From contig NZ_CP090446.1 in NCBI RefSeq assembly GCF_021442025.1, forward strand, positions 2,728,001-2,792,000: a stretch of 64,000 nucleotides of DNA, written 5' to 3'. Below are positions 16,104 to 24,598 of this stretch, in pieces. The first letter of the stretch is position 1. Every line of letters begins with the position of its first letter. The notes below the pieces were generated by a model, which was not told the origin of the DNA, did not search any database, and saw only the letters and a list, made by a program, of their open reading frames with translations. The translations under genes and the position numbers were made by a program. The stretch comes from Sphingobacterium sp. SRCM116780. Its GTDB lineage: Bacteria; Bacteroidota; Bacteroidia; Sphingobacteriales; Sphingobacteriaceae.

Positions 16104-18515
16104 CTACTGCACAGAAAATTTTGTCTTCAATGGTAAATTTTGAGATGAATTACCAATAAAAATTTCAAAATCACCTGGCTCAACTGTCCAATTCATGTGC
16201 TCATCTAATAATATCAAATCTTGAGGTCTGATTTTAAATGTAATGGTTTTAACTTCATTGGGGTTTAACCGAACCCGTTCAAATCCTCTTAAATCCATTT
16301 CATAAGTAGTGACTGAAGAGACCACATCTTTAATATAGAGTTGAACAACTTCATCACCTATTCTATCTCCAGTATTTTTCACATCAACACGAACAGTAAG
16401 ACTATCTGTACTCGTGATATTTTTTTTATCAACAACAAGATTTGATAGCTCGAAAGAGGTATAACTTAAACCATAGCCAAATGGATAAAGGAATCCCTCG
16501 ACCCTACTATTCCCCCAACCATTCGGTCCTACTCCTGGTTGCCCTGCTTGAGCAGCTGGCTTGGTCGGAAAATTCATTTCAATCTGTCCAATTGATTTTG
16601 GAAAAGAGATTGATAATTTTCCGCCAGGGTTATTATCTCCAAATAGTGTTTCGGCAACTATACGACCACTTTGGGGGCCTAAAAACCAAGTTTCTAAGAT
16701 GGCTGGCAAATATTTATTTTCCCAATTAATGGTAAGGGGTCTGCCATTTACCAAAACTAATACGATTGGTTTACCTAATTTTTGCAGTTCCATTAGATAA
16801 TTTCGTTGCTTACCTGGTAAATCTAAACTTGTTCTTGAACGACTTTCTCCAACTTCACGATCAGATTCTCCCATTACAGCTATAATGACATCACTTTGAG
16901 CCGCCAATGACAACCCTGCTTTCATATCCTTTCTTTCATCGTCGTCGATTTCCGTAGGTATAATTTCAGTTTCAGGCCAGCCCTTATCTATCGTATTTAC
17001 TCCTTTTGCATATTGGGATGAAATACCGTTGGCTAAGGCATAGTCCTCAATACCTTTTCTAATCGTCGTAACATCATTATTTGAAGGCCCATAGCGACTC
17101 GTTGTATATCTTTTTTCTTCAGCCATTGGCCCTGTAATAAACAATGATTTTATTTTTGTTTTATCCAATGGCAATAACTTATTTTCATTTTTCAATAATA
17201 CGATAGATTCGCGGTTCATTTCTAAAGAAATTTTTTCATCCTCTGCAGTATGCATTTCTTTATCAACAGACTTGTTTACCTGGACTACTTTAGGATCAAA
17301 TAAACCCAACTTAAACTTTGTTTTTAAAATCTCCCGAACGCGATCGTCAATGACAGTAATATCAATTTCTTTATTTTGAACTAATTCACGTAAAGGATTC
17401 AAATAGACATCTGGTTCTGTAAAAGTAGTCCTAACATTTAATCCAGCTTCTAATGCTTTTTTAATGGCCATTTTATATGAATCGACAACGGAGTGTTTAT
17501 TATAAATAAATTCTAATGCATCACTATCAGAAACGACGTATCCTTCAAAACCATAATCTTTACGAAGCAAATCATACAGAAAATATCGACTTCCTGAAAC
17601 TGGAATTCCGTCATAATCATTATAACTGCTCATCACCCCTAATGGATGCGCCTCTTTTATGACTCTTCTAAATGGATACAAATGCATCATATGCAATTCT
17701 CTAAAAGCGACATGAGGATCAGTTCGTGCATTTCCATCGCGACCTCCTTTAGGGACAGAATATACTGCAAAGTGCTTTAAAGTGGAAGCAACTCCTTGAG
17801 ATTGAATCCCAAGTACCACTTGTTTTCCTAGTTCAGCAATATGAAACGGATCCTCACCATATGTTTCGACGACTCTCCCCCAACGCGGATCTCTTGAAAC
17901 ATCCAAAATTGGTGAATAAACATTGGTATAGCCTAAATTTCGCGCTTCTCTCCCAATCATCTCGGCAGATTGGTGTACCAGCGCTCTATTCCAAGTACTT
18001 CCAATATTGATAGGGGCAGGCAATGCTGTTGCACGATCATGGTTAAGACCGTGGATTCCTTCATTGGTAAAATCTACTGGAATACCTAATCTTGTTTCTT
18101 CAATAAACCATTTTTGTATTTTATTTAATGCCTGTGCATGTTTACTGAAAGGATAAGAATATACTGTTTGAGCAGATTTATTATAGGCTAAACCATTTAA
18201 CATCTCATCTATATTTCCTAGCCCATGAACCCAAACCTTATTTTTCCATTCAGCAGTGGGAAGTTCATCCTGAAGGACTCGTCCATATCCATACAGTGTA
18301 ACTGTTTGATTTATTTTCTCATCGTCGTTCATCTGCGCTAGTAAATCTGCAACACGGAGATCAATAGCTTGTTTCGGATCTTCAAATGGATCCATTTTTC
18401 CATTTTTATTAAAATCAATCCAATTTCTATGATAAATGTTCGTGTTATTTTGGGCTAAAACACAATTTGCACAGCTCAACAAAAGAAAGGTAATGGTATA
18501 TTTAAATTTAATCAT
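16104..18515 (-). CDS. secreted glycoside hydrolase family 3 (beta-glucosidase-like)
   Basis: A signal peptide (ends VLAQ, about residue 22) precedes a GH3 N-terminal barrel with KHFAVYSVPKGGRDGN and the nucleophile Asp in VVSDSDAL near residue 328. The GH3 C-terminal domain follows (VIIAVMGESDREVGE, LVNGRPLTINW) and then a fibronectin III-like domain (about 700-800). The length of 803 and order match BglX-type periplasmic beta-glucosidases. An unusual insert near residues 22-45 (HRNWIDFNKNGKMDPFEDP) resembles a dockerin/EF-hand-like DxNxDGxxD loop and is common in Bacteroidota GH3. Substrate could be glucosides or xylosides. It is monocistronic. Confidence 0.93.
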   Translation of the reverse strand: MIKFKYTITFLLLSCANCVLAQNNTNIYHRNWIDFNKNGKMDPFEDPKQAIDLRVADLLAQMNDDEKINQTVTLYGYGRVLQDELPTAEWKNKVWVHGLGNIDEMLNGLAYNKSAQTVYSYPFSKHAQALNKIQKWFIEETRLGIPVDFTNEGIHGLNHDRATALPAPINIGSTWNRALVHQSAEMIGREARNLGYTNVYSPILDVSRDPRWGRVVETYGEDPFHIAELGKQVVLGIQSQGVASTLKHFAVYSVPKGGRDGNARTDPHVAFRELHMMHLYPFRRVIKEAHPLGVMSSYNDYDGIPVSGSRYFLYDLLRKDYGFEGYVVSDSDALEFIYNKHSVVDSYKMAIKKALEAGLNVRTTFTEPDVYLNPLRELVQNKEIDITVIDDRVREILKTKFKLGLFDPKVVQVNKSVDKEMHTAEDEKISLEMNRESIVLLKNENKLLPLDKTKIKSLFITGPMAEEKRYTTSRYGPSNNDVTTIRKGIEDYALANGISSQYAKGVNTIDKGWPETEIIPTEIDDDERKDMKAGLSLAAQSDVIIAVMGESDREVGESRSRTSLDLPGKQRNYLMELQKLGKPIVLVLVNGRPLTINWENKYLPAILETWFLGPQSGRIVAETLFGDNNPGGKLSISFPKSIGQIEMNFPTKPAAQAGQPGVGPNGWGNSRVEGFLYPFGYGLSYTSFELSNLVVDKKNITSTDSLTVRVDVKNTGDRIGDEVVQLYIKDVVSSVTTYEMDLRGFERVRLNPNEVKTITFKIRPQDLILLDEHMNWTVEPGDFEIFIGNSSQNLPLKTKFSVQ

Positions 18516-18762
18516 AATCAGACACTAAACTTGGTTCTAAACTTACAAAAATATTTAGCATTATTTTAAATAATGTCCTTAAAACGTCCCATTTATAATG
18601 ACCACAATAGCAGTACTTAATATAGGATATAATCCTGAAAAATAAACGAATGTATAAATTCTTCTATCGACGATGGTGAATCACGATAAATTTGCATTTT
18701 ATGTCCCCTACTCTCCTAAAAATGACTAACTTTACGGCTAATTGTGAAATCAATATATTAAA

Positions 18763-19611
18763 ATGAGTGCAGATATCAATAAACTAGAACAAATTGCATC
18801 ACAAGTAAGACGTGACATCGTACGCATGGTACATGCTTGTCAATCTGGCCACCCAGGTGGTTCATTAGGTTGTACGGATTACTTTGTAGCTCTTTATTTC
18901 AATGCGATGAAACATGATCCATCTTTCCATATGGATGGCATCGGAGAAGATTTATTTTTCTTATCAAATGGTCACATTTCACCTGTTTTCTACAGTACAC
19001 TTGCACGTGCAGGATACTTTGAAATAAGTGAATTGGCGACATTCAGAAAAATCAATTCACGCCTTCAAGGACACCCTACTACGCACGAGCATTTACCGGG
19101 AATTCGCATTGCATCTGGTTCATTAGGTCAAGGTCTTTCTGCTGCAATTGGTGCTGCTCAAGCTAAAAAACTAAATAAGGATACGAATCTTGTTTATGTT
19201 TTAATGGGAGATGGTGAATTGCAAGAAGGTCAAGTTTGGGAGGCAGCCATGTACGCTCCTCACAATAAAGTTGACAACTTAATTGCTGCAGTTGATTACA
19301 ATGGTGCTCAAATCGATGGTTCAACAGAACAAGTCCTTTCATTAGGAAATCTTCGCGCGAAATGGGAAGCTTTCGGATGGGATGTATTAGAAATCGCAAA
19401 AGGTAACAATATGGCGTCTGTTGTAGCTGGACTTGAAGAAGCTAAATCACACACAGGAAAAGGTAAACCAGTTGTTATATTATTGCATACTGAAATGGGT
19501 AATGGTGTAGATTTCATGATGGGATCTCACAAATGGCATGGTGTTGCTCCTAACAATGATCAATTAGTATCTGCTCTAGGTCAATTATCAGAAACTTTAG
19601 GCGATTATTAA
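18763..19611 (+). CDS. transketolase, N-terminal subunit
   Basis: It binds thiamine diphosphate; with the next gene it forms a complete split transketolase of the pentose phosphate pathway. In 282 residues are GHPGGSLG near residue 29, the LSNGHISPVFYSTLAR segment, and the diphosphate motif GDGELQEGQVWEAAMYA ending in DYN. It ends where the pyrimidine-binding domain would begin. Splitting in this way is common in Bacteroidota, Firmicutes and archaea. No good TAnnTTTG was found upstream apart from TAACTTTA near 18728. Confidence 0.95.
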   Translation: MSADINKLEQIASQVRRDIVRMVHACQSGHPGGSLGCTDYFVALYFNAMKHDPSFHMDGIGEDLFFLSNGHISPVFYSTLARAGYFEISELATFRKINSRLQGHPTTHEHLPGIRIASGSLGQGLSAAIGAAQAKKLNKDTNLVYVLMGDGELQEGQVWEAAMYAPHNKVDNLIAAVDYNGAQIDGSTEQVLSLGNLRAKWEAFGWDVLEIAKGNNMASVVAGLEEAKSHTGKGKPVVILLHTEMGNGVDFMMGSHKWHGVAPNNDQLVSALGQLSETLGDY

Positions 19612-19622
19612 TTTTTAGATAA

Positions 19623-19658
19623 TAGATATTAGATCTAAATACTATCTACTAATATCTA
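19623..19658. repeat. 10-bp inverted repeat between the transketolase halves
   Basis: TAGATATTAG (19623-19632) and CTAATATCTA (19649-19658) are exact complements in the 60-base gap. A TCTAAATACT copy also occurs twice. It may form an intercistronic hairpin that adjusts the ratio or stability of the two subunit messages. Confidence 0.5.
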
Positions 19659-19671
19659 AATACTAGTAAAA

Positions 19672-20625
19672 ATGAAAAAATATACTTTCACAGAATCAAA
19701 AGATACCCGTTCAGGATTTGGAGCCGGATTATTAGAAGCAGGTAAACAAAACGAAAATGTTGTTGCATTATGTGCTGACTTAATCGGTTCATTAAAAATG
19801 AACGATTTTATAAATGAGTTTCCAGAACGCTTTTTCCAAATTGGTATTGCTGAAGCAAACATGATGGGAATTGCCGCAGGATTAACAATTGGTGGTAAAA
19901 TTCCTTTCACTGGTACATTTGCAAATTTCTCAACGGGTCGTGTTTATGATCAGATCCGTCAATCCATTGCTTATTCTAACAAAAATGTTAAAATAGCAGC
20001 TTCACACGCTGGTTTGACTTTAGGAGAAGATGGTGCTACTCACCAAATTTTAGAGGACATCGGTTTGATGAAAATGTTACCAGGAATGACGGTTATCAAT
20101 CCTTGTGATTTCAACCAAACGAAAGCAGCTACTATTGCTGCTGCAAAATATGAAGGTCCTGTTTATTTACGTTTCGGACGTCCTGTTGTTCCTAATTTTA
20201 CTCCTGCAGATCAAGAATTTGTTATTGGTAAAGCAATCACATTAAATGAAGGAACGGATGTAACCATTATCGCTACTGGTCATTTAGTATGGGAAGCGAT
20301 TCAAGCGGGTGAAAAATTAGCTGAATTAGGTATCAATGCTGAAATCATTAATATTCACACGATAAAACCATTGGATGAAGAGGCTATCTTAGCATCAGTT
20401 GGTAAGACGAAGTGCGTTGTTACTGCCGAAGAACATAATCGTCTTGGTGGTCTAGGTGATAGTGTTGCACAAGTATTAGCGAAACATTTACCAAGTCCTC
20501 AAGAATATGTCGCAGTAGACGATAGCTTCGGTGAGTCTGGTACTCCTGCTCAGTTAATGGAAAAATATGGTTTGAATGCTGCTGCAATTGTAGCTGCTGC
20601 TCAACGTGTTATTAATAGAAAATAA
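19672..20625 (+). CDS. transketolase, C-terminal subunit
   Basis: The 317-residue partner of the preceding gene has the pyrimidine-binding domain (KNDTRSGFGAGL-like start; FFQIGIAEANMMGIAAGL; FANFSTGRVYDQIRQSIAYS) and the C-terminal transketolase domain (VTIIATGHLVWEAIQAGEKL, AEEHNRLGGLGDSVAQVL). The conserved Glu in GIAEANM activates the thiazolium ring. It is in one operon with the N-terminal subunit. The sigma factor gene begins 24 bases after it, so read-through is possible. Confidence 0.95.
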   Translation: MKKYTFTESKDTRSGFGAGLLEAGKQNENVVALCADLIGSLKMNDFINEFPERFFQIGIAEANMMGIAAGLTIGGKIPFTGTFANFSTGRVYDQIRQSIAYSNKNVKIAASHAGLTLGEDGATHQILEDIGLMKMLPGMTVINPCDFNQTKAATIAAAKYEGPVYLRFGRPVVPNFTPADQEFVIGKAITLNEGTDVTIIATGHLVWEAIQAGEKLAELGINAEIINIHTIKPLDEEAILASVGKTKCVVTAEEHNRLGGLGDSVAQVLAKHLPSPQEYVAVDDSFGESGTPAQLMEKYGLNAAAIVAAAQRVINRK

Positions 20626-20649
20626 AATATAGATCACAACGTCAATATA

Positions 20650-21195
20650 ATGGAAGATGCTTTAATCATTTCAAAATTTGCTAACGAAAGTACGCGTGAA
20701 GAAGCATTTAATCTTTTGTTGAAGAAATACCAGCAAAAAATCTATTGGCATGTGAGAAGAATGGTCATTGATCATGACGATGCAGATGATGTTGTTCAAG
20801 ACATATTCATCAAGGTATGGCGCAATTTGGCAAACTTTAGAGAGGATTCTCAACTGTATACCTGGCTTTACCGCATCGCAACGAATGAGTGTATAACATT
20901 CTTGAATAAGAAAAAACTAAAGCAGAACGTGTCATTGGATGATGACAGTTCTGCTTATTTAGCGGAATCTTTATCAAGTGGTAGTTATTTTAATGGTGAT
21001 AAAGCACAGATGAAATTGCAACAGGCTTTATTGACATTACCAGAAAAGCAAAAACTTGTGTTCAACATGAAATACTTTGATGATATGAAATATGATGAAA
21101 TTTCTGATGTCTTAGGGACTAGTGTTGGTGCTCTAAAAGCGTCATATCATTTGGCTGTAAAAAAAATAGAGGCCTTTTTTCACAACAATGATTAA
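20650..21195 (+). CDS. ECF-type RNA polymerase sigma factor
   Basis: The 181-residue protein has the two conserved regions of group 4 sigma factors: region 2 (about 15-85, DDADDVVQDIFIKVWRNLANFREDSQLYTWLYRIATNECI) and region 4 (about 118-175, LPEKQKLVFNMKYFDDMKYDEISDVLGTSVGALKASYHLAVKKIE). It starts 24 bases after the transketolase C-subunit stop and is followed at short distance by a membrane protein and a secreted protein. This order suggests a sigma factor, its membrane-bound controller, and a periplasmic sensor. The target promoters are unknown. Confidence 0.95.
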   Translation: MEDALIISKFANESTREEAFNLLLKKYQQKIYWHVRRMVIDHDDADDVVQDIFIKVWRNLANFREDSQLYTWLYRIATNECITFLNKKKLKQNVSLDDDSSAYLAESLSSGSYFNGDKAQMKLQQALLTLPEKQKLVFNMKYFDDMKYDEISDVLGTSVGALKASYHLAVKKIEAFFHNND

Positions 21196-21229
21196 ACCTT
21201 TTTCAACTTAAGCACTCTATAGTATTACT

Positions 21230-22069
21230 ATGAAGGAAAATAGCACATATCATGAAGGAATGGATGCAAATAATCTTCCAAACTCTTTACGTGTAAATCC
21301 TTTTGGCACTCCCGAAAATTATTTTAATGATTTAACATCATCGTTAATTTCGAAGGTCAAATTGGAATCGCGGAAAGAGGAGGAGAATTTTGACATTCCC
21401 ACTGATTATTTTGCAAGCCTTCAAGAAAAAATCTTCGCTAGAATAGCTGAGGAGAAAATAAAAGAACAAGTTCAGACAGATGGATTTTATGTTCCTGAAG
21501 ATTATTTTCCTCAATTGCAAAACGATACCTTAACGAAGGTCTTCGAAGATAAATTAAAGTCACAAGTAGATCAAGATGGATTTGATGTTCCTTCAGCATA
21601 TTTTGCAGATCTTAATGCTCAAATCTCATCGAAAATATCGGAAAGTAATTTAAAACAACTTGCTGCATTAGACGGATTTGAAGTTCCAAAAGATTATTTT
21701 GATGGATTGGCTTCAAAAATTACTAAATCGATTCAAGTGGAATCGGGTACAGTTGTTAAAAAAGAAGTTGTTATTCGCTCCATCACTAAACAAAGGTCTT
21801 GGGCTAGATATGGTGCAGCAGCATCTTTAGCTATTGTACTAGGTATTGGTGGATATTTTGGATATCAAAACAGCAATGCTCAAAAGCAGCAAAGTAATCT
21901 TGCTCAAGTATCTGACCAAGAAATTATCAATTATCTTGCGCAAACAGGAGGTGGAGATGATCTATTCTATGTAGCAAAATATATGGATAGCGATGATATA
22001 GAAAAGGTGGGTACAAATGGTAAAATTAAAGACGAGGATATTGAAGAATATCTTAAATACACGTTATAA
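21230..22069 (+). CDS. membrane protein with five FxVPxDYF repeats, probable anti-sigma factor
   Basis: The 279-residue protein has an N-terminal cytoplasmic part with five repeats of about 32 residues, each starting with a motif like GFxVPxDYFxxL (NPFGTPENYFNDL, NFDIPTDYFASL, GFYVPEDYFPQL, GFDVPSAYFADL, GFEVPKDYFDGL) followed by a charged helix. One membrane helix (about 190-213, YGAAASLAIVLGIGGYFGY) and an acidic extracytoplasmic tail ending DEDIEEYLKYTL follow. No zinc-binding anti-sigma motif is seen. The position, 34 bases after the ECF sigma gene and overlapping the next gene by one base, suggests it holds the sigma factor at the membrane; this is inference. Confidence 0.8.
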   Translation: MKENSTYHEGMDANNLPNSLRVNPFGTPENYFNDLTSSLISKVKLESRKEEENFDIPTDYFASLQEKIFARIAEEKIKEQVQTDGFYVPEDYFPQLQNDTLTKVFEDKLKSQVDQDGFDVPSAYFADLNAQISSKISESNLKQLAALDGFEVPKDYFDGLASKITKSIQVESGTVVKKEVVIRSITKQRSWARYGAAASLAIVLGIGGYFGYQNSNAQKQQSNLAQVSDQEIINYLAQTGGGDDLFYVAKYMDSDDIEKVGTNGKIKDEDIEEYLKYTL

Positions 22070-22491
22070 TGATGTCAAAAGTTAAGAATATACTAGTCGT
22101 ATTTTGTTTCTGTATAATAGGTTTATCATCAACTTATGCACAAGACAATGAGCGTTTTCAAATGATTGAAAATGAAAAAGTAGCTTTTATCACCAGGGAA
22201 TTGAACTTATCTAGAAATGAGGCACAGCAATTCTTCCCCATATACAATGAATATTCAAAGCAAATGTGGAGTGTTAAGAAAGCTAAAACTGGTAATGGAT
22301 CACCTAAAAACAGTTTAAGAGGAGGTGGTTCTCGTGATGTCATCGCTTACGACGCCAAAGAAGTGGAGATCAAAAAAAGCTATCGAGAAAAATTCGCAAA
22401 AGTCATTGGCAATGCGCGTGCTTCTCAATTCTTTCAAGTGGAACAAGAATTTCGAGAGTACTTGATTAAATCCCTCAATAACAGAAGATAA
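22069..22491 (+). CDS. secreted Spy/CpxP-like protein, possible sensor
   Basis: The start ATG overlaps the previous stop (TAATG), indicating translational coupling; a second ATG follows at once. A signal peptide (ends STYAQ, about residue 25) precedes a helical, charged protein of about 115 residues containing ITRELNLSRNEAQQFFPIYNEY, similar in pattern to the LTxxQ helices of Spy, CpxP and CnrX-type periplasmic chaperones and sensors. Basic residues dominate the middle (KKAKTGNGSPKNSLRGGG). It probably acts in the periplasm with the preceding membrane protein. The exact role is unknown. Confidence 0.75.
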   Translation: MMSKVKNILVVFCFCIIGLSSTYAQDNERFQMIENEKVAFITRELNLSRNEAQQFFPIYNEYSKQMWSVKKAKTGNGSPKNSLRGGGSRDVIAYDAKEVEIKKSYREKFAKVIGNARASQFFQVEQEFREYLIKSLNNRR

Positions 22492-22512
22492 TAAATAATT
22501 GAATCAAAATAC

Positions 22513-22546
22513 AGGAAGAAGTCCAAAAGACTTCTTCTTTTTTTTA
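22513..22546 (+). terminator. terminator of the sigma factor operon
   Basis: GAAGAAGTC (22515-22523) pairs with GACTTCTTC (22529-22537), followed by eight T. Confidence 0.85.
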
Positions 22547-22559
22547 AAGTAACTATAAC

Positions 22560-23747
22560 ATGTTAAGTAATCGTGAACTTTTCCTATTGAATACTGCCCA
22601 AACATCTCACTCACCACGGATGATTGAAATTGCAAAAGCAGAAGGAGTTTATCTATATGGTCCCAACGGTGAGGAGTATATGGATTTAGTTTCTGGATTT
22701 AACGTGAGCAATATCGGCCATAGAAATCCTAAAGTCATTCAAGCCATTCAAGATCAACTTGAAAAATATCTGCATGTCACGGTATATGGTGAATTTGTAC
22801 AAGCTCCTCAGGTGCAATTTGCCAGTGATTTATTAGCTGTACTGCCCGATCATTTTCAATCTGTTTATTTTACCAATTCTGGTGCGGAAGCGGTAGAAGG
22901 TAGTATGAAAATAGCCAAACGGTTTACTGGAAGAAGACAAATTATTGCGACAAAAAAAGCGTATCATGGAAGCACGCAAGGCGCCTTAAGTCTTATTGGG
23001 AATGAAGAATACCATACTGCATACGCACCCCTACTACCAGAAATTGAATTTATCGAATTTAACAAGATAGAAGACTTATCATTAATTAGTGAAAAAACCG
23101 CAGCTGTTATCCTAGAAGCTATTCAAGGAGAGGCTGGTGTTCGGGTACCAGATACTGCTTATATGCAAGCCCTACGCAAACGTTGCGATGAAACAGGCAC
23201 ACTGTTAGTTGTTGATGAAATTCAAACGGGCTTTGGTCGTACAGGAAAATTATTCGCTTTTGAACACTATGGCATCGTACCGGATATCTTGATGTTAGCA
23301 AAAGGTATTGGTGGAGGTATGCCATTAGGGGCATTCGTAGCCGCTAAGGAAGTTATGGATGTCATCAAAGATAATCCAATGCTCGGTCATATTACAACCT
23401 TCGGAGGTCATCCTGTTAGTTGTGCTGCCGCAAAAGCTTCTTTGGAAGTAATTCTAGAGAACAAACTGGTCGAACAGGTTGCTGAAAAAGAACAGTTGTT
23501 TAGAACGCTCCTCAACCATCCTAAAATCAAAGAGATTAGAGGTAAAGGATTGATGATGTGTTTGCAACTTGAAAATTTTGAACAAGTGTATAATGTCAGC
23601 AATTATTGCGCGAAACAAGGAATCATGATTGACTGGTATTTGCATTGTGAAACAGCACTACGCGTAGCTCCTCCGTTAACGATTTCACATGCAGAAATTG
23701 AGAAGGCTTGTAGCATTATTCTGATGGGTATTGAAAAGTATTGTTAA
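22560..23747 (+). CDS. class III PLP-dependent aminotransferase
   Basis: The 395-residue fold-type I enzyme has the class III pattern: YMDLVSGFNVSNIGHRNPKV near residue 40, TNSGAEAVEGSMKIAKRFTG, the DEIQTGFGRTG motif with the Asp that contacts the pyridine nitrogen, and the Schiff-base Lys248 in LAKGIGGGMPLGAF. Relatives act on acetylornithine, ornithine, 4-aminobutyrate or beta-alanine; the substrate cannot be fixed here, since no arginine or GABA genes flank it. It begins 14 bases past a terminator, so a promoter must overlap that hairpin region. Confidence 0.92.
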   Translation: MLSNRELFLLNTAQTSHSPRMIEIAKAEGVYLYGPNGEEYMDLVSGFNVSNIGHRNPKVIQAIQDQLEKYLHVTVYGEFVQAPQVQFASDLLAVLPDHFQSVYFTNSGAEAVEGSMKIAKRFTGRRQIIATKKAYHGSTQGALSLIGNEEYHTAYAPLLPEIEFIEFNKIEDLSLISEKTAAVILEAIQGEAGVRVPDTAYMQALRKRCDETGTLLVVDEIQTGFGRTGKLFAFEHYGIVPDILMLAKGIGGGMPLGAFVAAKEVMDVIKDNPMLGHITTFGGHPVSCAAAKASLEVILENKLVEQVAEKEQLFRTLLNHPKIKEIRGKGLMMCLQLENFEQVYNVSNYCAKQGIMIDWYLHCETALRVAPPLTISHAEIEKACSIILMGIEKYC

Positions 23748-23783
23748 TTTTTTTTATATTTAAGCTACTAATCAATAGCTTAT

Positions 23784-24545
23784 ATGAAAACAAATCGCAG
23801 ATCATTTATTACAAAAAGTATTATTGGCGCTGGTTTATTGACCAACGCCAATTTATTTTCGTCTCAAGCTGAAACGATTACAAGTACAAAAAAATCGAAA
23901 AAGATAAGCATCAATAACAATGATATTATTTTATTTCAAGGTGACTCCATCACCGACAACGGTCGGGATCGAAATAATAACAATGCGAATGACAGTGGTG
24001 CGCTAGGGACTGGATATGCCCATCTCGCTGCAGCTATGTTACTTGAAGAATATGCTGACAAAAATATCAAGATTTACAATCGTGGAATTAGTGGAAATCG
24101 TGTACCAGATCTACAAAATAGATGGCAACAAGACACTATTGATCTCAAACCTACTATTTTAAGTATCCTTATTGGTGTCAATGATTTTTGGAGAACAAAA
24201 GATAGTGGCGCAATAAACACACCTGAACAGTTCAAAAAACAGTATCAAGTGTTACTACAAAAAACATTAGACCAACTTCCACAAGTGAAATTGATTATTG
24301 GGGAACCATTTGGTGTTAAAAATGTGAAACACGTTACAGATAGTTGGTTCCCAGATTTTCCAGGCTATCAACAAGTATGTATTGAAATCGCAAAAGAGTT
24401 CAATGCTGCAATTATTCCTTATCAATCCATTTTTGACGATGCTCAAAAGCGTGCTTCAGGTTCCTATTGGACAACAGATGGTATACACACCTCTTTGGCA
24501 GGAGCGAGTCTTATGTCCGAATCTTGGCTAGATGTTATAAAATAA
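23784..24545 (+). CDS. secreted SGNH/GDSL hydrolase
   Basis: The N-terminus NRRSFITKSIIGAGLL is a twin-arginine-like signal. The SGNH blocks are present: GDSITDNG with nucleophile Ser55, the GxND motif (LIGVNDFW), and DGIHTS carrying the catalytic Asp-x-x-His. The family removes acyl groups, often acetyl from glycans or lipids. The 253 residues are standard. A tatA gene lies elsewhere in the window, consistent with Tat export. The stop codon lies inside the following 27-base inverted repeat. Confidence 0.9.
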   Translation: MKTNRRSFITKSIIGAGLLTNANLFSSQAETITSTKKSKKISINNNDIILFQGDSITDNGRDRNNNNANDSGALGTGYAHLAAAMLLEEYADKNIKIYNRGISGNRVPDLQNRWQQDTIDLKPTILSILIGVNDFWRTKDSGAINTPEQFKKQYQVLLQKTLDQLPQVKLIIGEPFGVKNVKHVTDSWFPDFPGYQQVCIEIAKEFNAAIIPYQSIFDDAQKRASGSYWTTDGIHTSLAGASLMSESWLDVIK

Positions 24546-24587
24546 ATAAAGCGCTCTTCTAGAGCGCTTTATTTATTTTATAACATC
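24531..24587. terminator. bidirectional terminator, 27-bp perfect inverted repeat
   Basis: Bases 24531-24557 and 24561-24587 are exact reverse complements with a 3-base loop; the centre is GCGCTCT/AGAGCGC and the flanks are A/T-rich. It serves both the SGNH gene, whose last codons and stop it includes, and the convergent MFS gene. Confidence 0.9.
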
Positions 24588-24598
24588 GTGAGAGAAGT

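Noticed and set aside
16442..16800. Two plus-strand ORFs opposite the GH3 gene
   Set aside because: Antisense to a clearly conserved GH3 domain, without motifs of their own.
18763..20625. Frameshifted transketolase
   Set aside because: Two separate genes with proper starts and a 60-base gap are the usual split form in this phylum, so this is not a pseudogene.
23784..24545. SGNH hydrolase as a plain Sec-exported protein
   Set aside because: The NRRSF sequence before a hydrophobic stretch fits Tat better, though Sec export cannot be excluded.
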